From the NCBI GenBank assembly GCA_017960415.1, contig JAGCZE010000369.1, positions 1-7,441 on the forward strand: a DNA stretch of 7,441 nt. Reading direction: 5' to 3'. The notes under the pieces are model-generated. The model saw only the letters and a list, made by a program, of their open reading frames with translations, was not told the origin of the DNA and did no database searches. A program made the translations under genes and the position numbers. Position 1 is the stretch's first letter, and each line of letters begins with the position of its first letter. This stretch comes from Lachnospiraceae bacterium. GTDB taxonomy: Bacteria; Bacillota_A; Clostridia; Lachnospirales; Lachnospiraceae. This document shows positions 6,690 through 7,441 of the stretch, piece after piece.

Positions 6690-6725
6690 ATTGATTATTA
6701 TCAGTTTTCATTGATATATTATCAG
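6690..6725 (+). repeat. Two tandem direct repeats over the acetylesterase promoter region
   Basis: ATTGATTATTATCAG (6690-6704) and ATTGATATATTATCAG (6710-6725) are near-identical and start exactly 20 bp apart, about two helical turns. Each is also an imperfect palindrome with TGAT and ATCA half-sites. They overlap the only promoter-like pair here: TTGATT at 6691-6696 and TATATT at 6715-6720, with an 18-bp spacer. Two same-face sites of this kind suit a dimeric or AraC-type regulator. The regulator is not in the window. Confidence 0.4.
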
Positions 6726-6739
6726 GAGCTTAGACAGGC

Positions 6740-7408
6740 ATGAACATTATATTTTGGGCAGGTGACTCTACTGTTGCTTTTAACCACATTGACAGTTATC
6801 CGCAGACCGGGATCGGGCAGGTATTCAATTTATACCTGCGGGAAGACTGTGAAGTACGCAACTACGCGGTAAACGGGAGAAGCACGAAGAGCTTCATCGA
6901 TGAAGGAAGACTCGAAAGGATAGAAAATGAGATCGGTGAAGGCGACTTTCTCTTTATCCAGTTCGGACATAATGACGAAAAAGAACAGGATCCGGAAAGA
7001 TATACGGCACCATTCGGGGATTATCAGAAAAATCTCCGTACATTTATAGAAGTTGCCCGTTCCCACAAGGCGCAGCCTGTCCTTATCACGCCACTTGAAA
7101 GAAGGCATTTTGATCATAAGACCGGTTTGATCATATCATCACACGGCAAATACCCGGCAGCCATGATGCAGGTTGCAAAAGAAGAAAAGGTCCCCTGCAT
7201 TGACCTGAACAGATCAAGCCGGCAACTTATGAATTCTCTTGGAGATGATGCTTCAAAGGAGTTATTTGTTCACGTTCCTGCCGGTAAATATGCCGCATTC
7301 CCTGAGGGAAAATCAGATAATACACATCTGCAGTATCAGGGTGCTGTAGTCTTTGCGGGACTCAGTGCAAAAGAGCTTGCAGATTCCGGTCGTTTGTCGG
7401 GAAAATGA
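6740..7408 (+). CDS. Rhamnogalacturonan acetylesterase, SGNH/GDSL hydrolase (CE12, YesT/RhgT type)
   Basis: The 222-residue protein has all four SGNH blocks: FWAGDSTVA with nucleophile Ser10, NGRSTKSF with the oxyanion Gly46, QFGHNDE with Asn78, and DNTHLQ with Asp193 and His196. AGDSTVA, GRSTKSF and DNTHLQYQG are the wording of the CE12 rhamnogalacturonan acetylesterase branch, and the length matches YesT-like enzymes. These enzymes remove acetyl groups from the galacturonic acid of rhamnogalacturonan I. There is no signal peptide, so it probably acts in the cytoplasm on imported oligosaccharides. The ATG has AGGAG at 6724-6728, 11 nt upstream, slightly long spacing. It is transcribed away from the exporter operon, and another frame starts 1 nt after its stop, which suggests the first gene of a pectin-use operon. 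A related acetylesterase with another acetylated sugar substrate cannot be excluded. Confidence 0.88.
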   Translation: MNIIFWAGDSTVAFNHIDSYPQTGIGQVFNLYLREDCEVRNYAVNGRSTKSFIDEGRLERIENEIGEGDFLFIQFGHNDEKEQDPERYTAPFGDYQKNLRTFIEVARSHKAQPVLITPLERRHFDHKTGLIISSHGKYPAAMMQVAKEEKVPCIDLNRSSRQLMNSLGDDASKELFVHVPAGKYAAFPEGKSDNTHLQYQGAVVFAGLSAKELADSGRLSGK

Positions 7409-7409
7409 A

Positions 7410-7441
7410 ATGGGCAAACCCCTGCTGTATAACGTGAAAGA
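7410..7441 (+). CDS. Start of a downstream gene, product unknown (partial)
   Basis: An ATG at 7410-7412 follows the acetylesterase TGA by a single base (TGA-A-ATG) and opens MGKPLLYNVK before the window ends. GGGAAA at 7399-7404 could serve as a weak binding site. The junction resembles that between the two exporter genes, so translational coupling is plausible. Ten residues are too few to assign a family. From position, a further pectin or oligosaccharide enzyme is a reasonable expectation but is not supported by sequence. Confidence 0.4.
   Translation, partial: MGKPLLYNVK

Overview
The window looks like a low-to-moderate GC Firmicute, most likely a gut or rumen Lachnospiraceae (Butyrivibrio/Roseburia type). 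This is inferred from AGGAGG-type ribosome binding sites, AT-rich spacers with TATAAT promoters, a cytoplasmic rhamnogalacturonan acetylesterase, and the protein families present. No rRNA, tRNA, CRISPR array or insertion sequence is visible.

Positions 1-2649, all minus strand, form a probable operon of small accessory genes. It is read from an extended -10 promoter at 2621-2649. The order of transcription is: the N-terminal stub of a P-loop kinase (2357-2512), a zinc-dependent phospholipase C-family protein (start corrected to 2382), a flavoredoxin-like flavin reductase family protein (1066-1617), a 67-residue two-helix membrane protein (834-1037), a roughly 58-residue hypothetical protein (624-800), and a GNAT-type acetyltransferase that runs off the window edge (1-608). 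No shared pathway is obvious. The spacing and strong ribosome binding sites suggest co-transcription.

Positions 2683-6425, also minus strand, are a self-contained ABC exporter operon: a TATAAT promoter (6397-6425), a leader of about 113 nt with potential structure, two half-transporters joined by TAA-G-ATG, and a Rho-independent terminator (2683-2729). The first half-transporter has Asp for the catalytic Glu and Gln for the H-loop His. The second keeps both but has LSEGQ for LSGGQ. This is the pattern of heterodimeric exporters with one degenerate ATP site (TM287/288, BmrCD, LmrCD type).

Positions 6426-7441 begin with a non-coding divergent spacer containing a 10-bp palindrome and two 15-16 bp direct repeats at 20-bp spacing. 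A plus-strand gene follows for a CE12-type SGNH rhamnogalacturonan acetylesterase (6740-7408). Another frame opens 1 nt after its stop (7410) and runs off the edge, suggesting the start of a pectin-utilisation operon.

I do not see a clearly new multi-gene system. The items most worth a second look are the exporter leader (possible three-way junction, loop-loop contact and nested mini-ORFs), the kinase stub that abuts the phospholipase C gene, and the repeats at the acetylesterase promoter.
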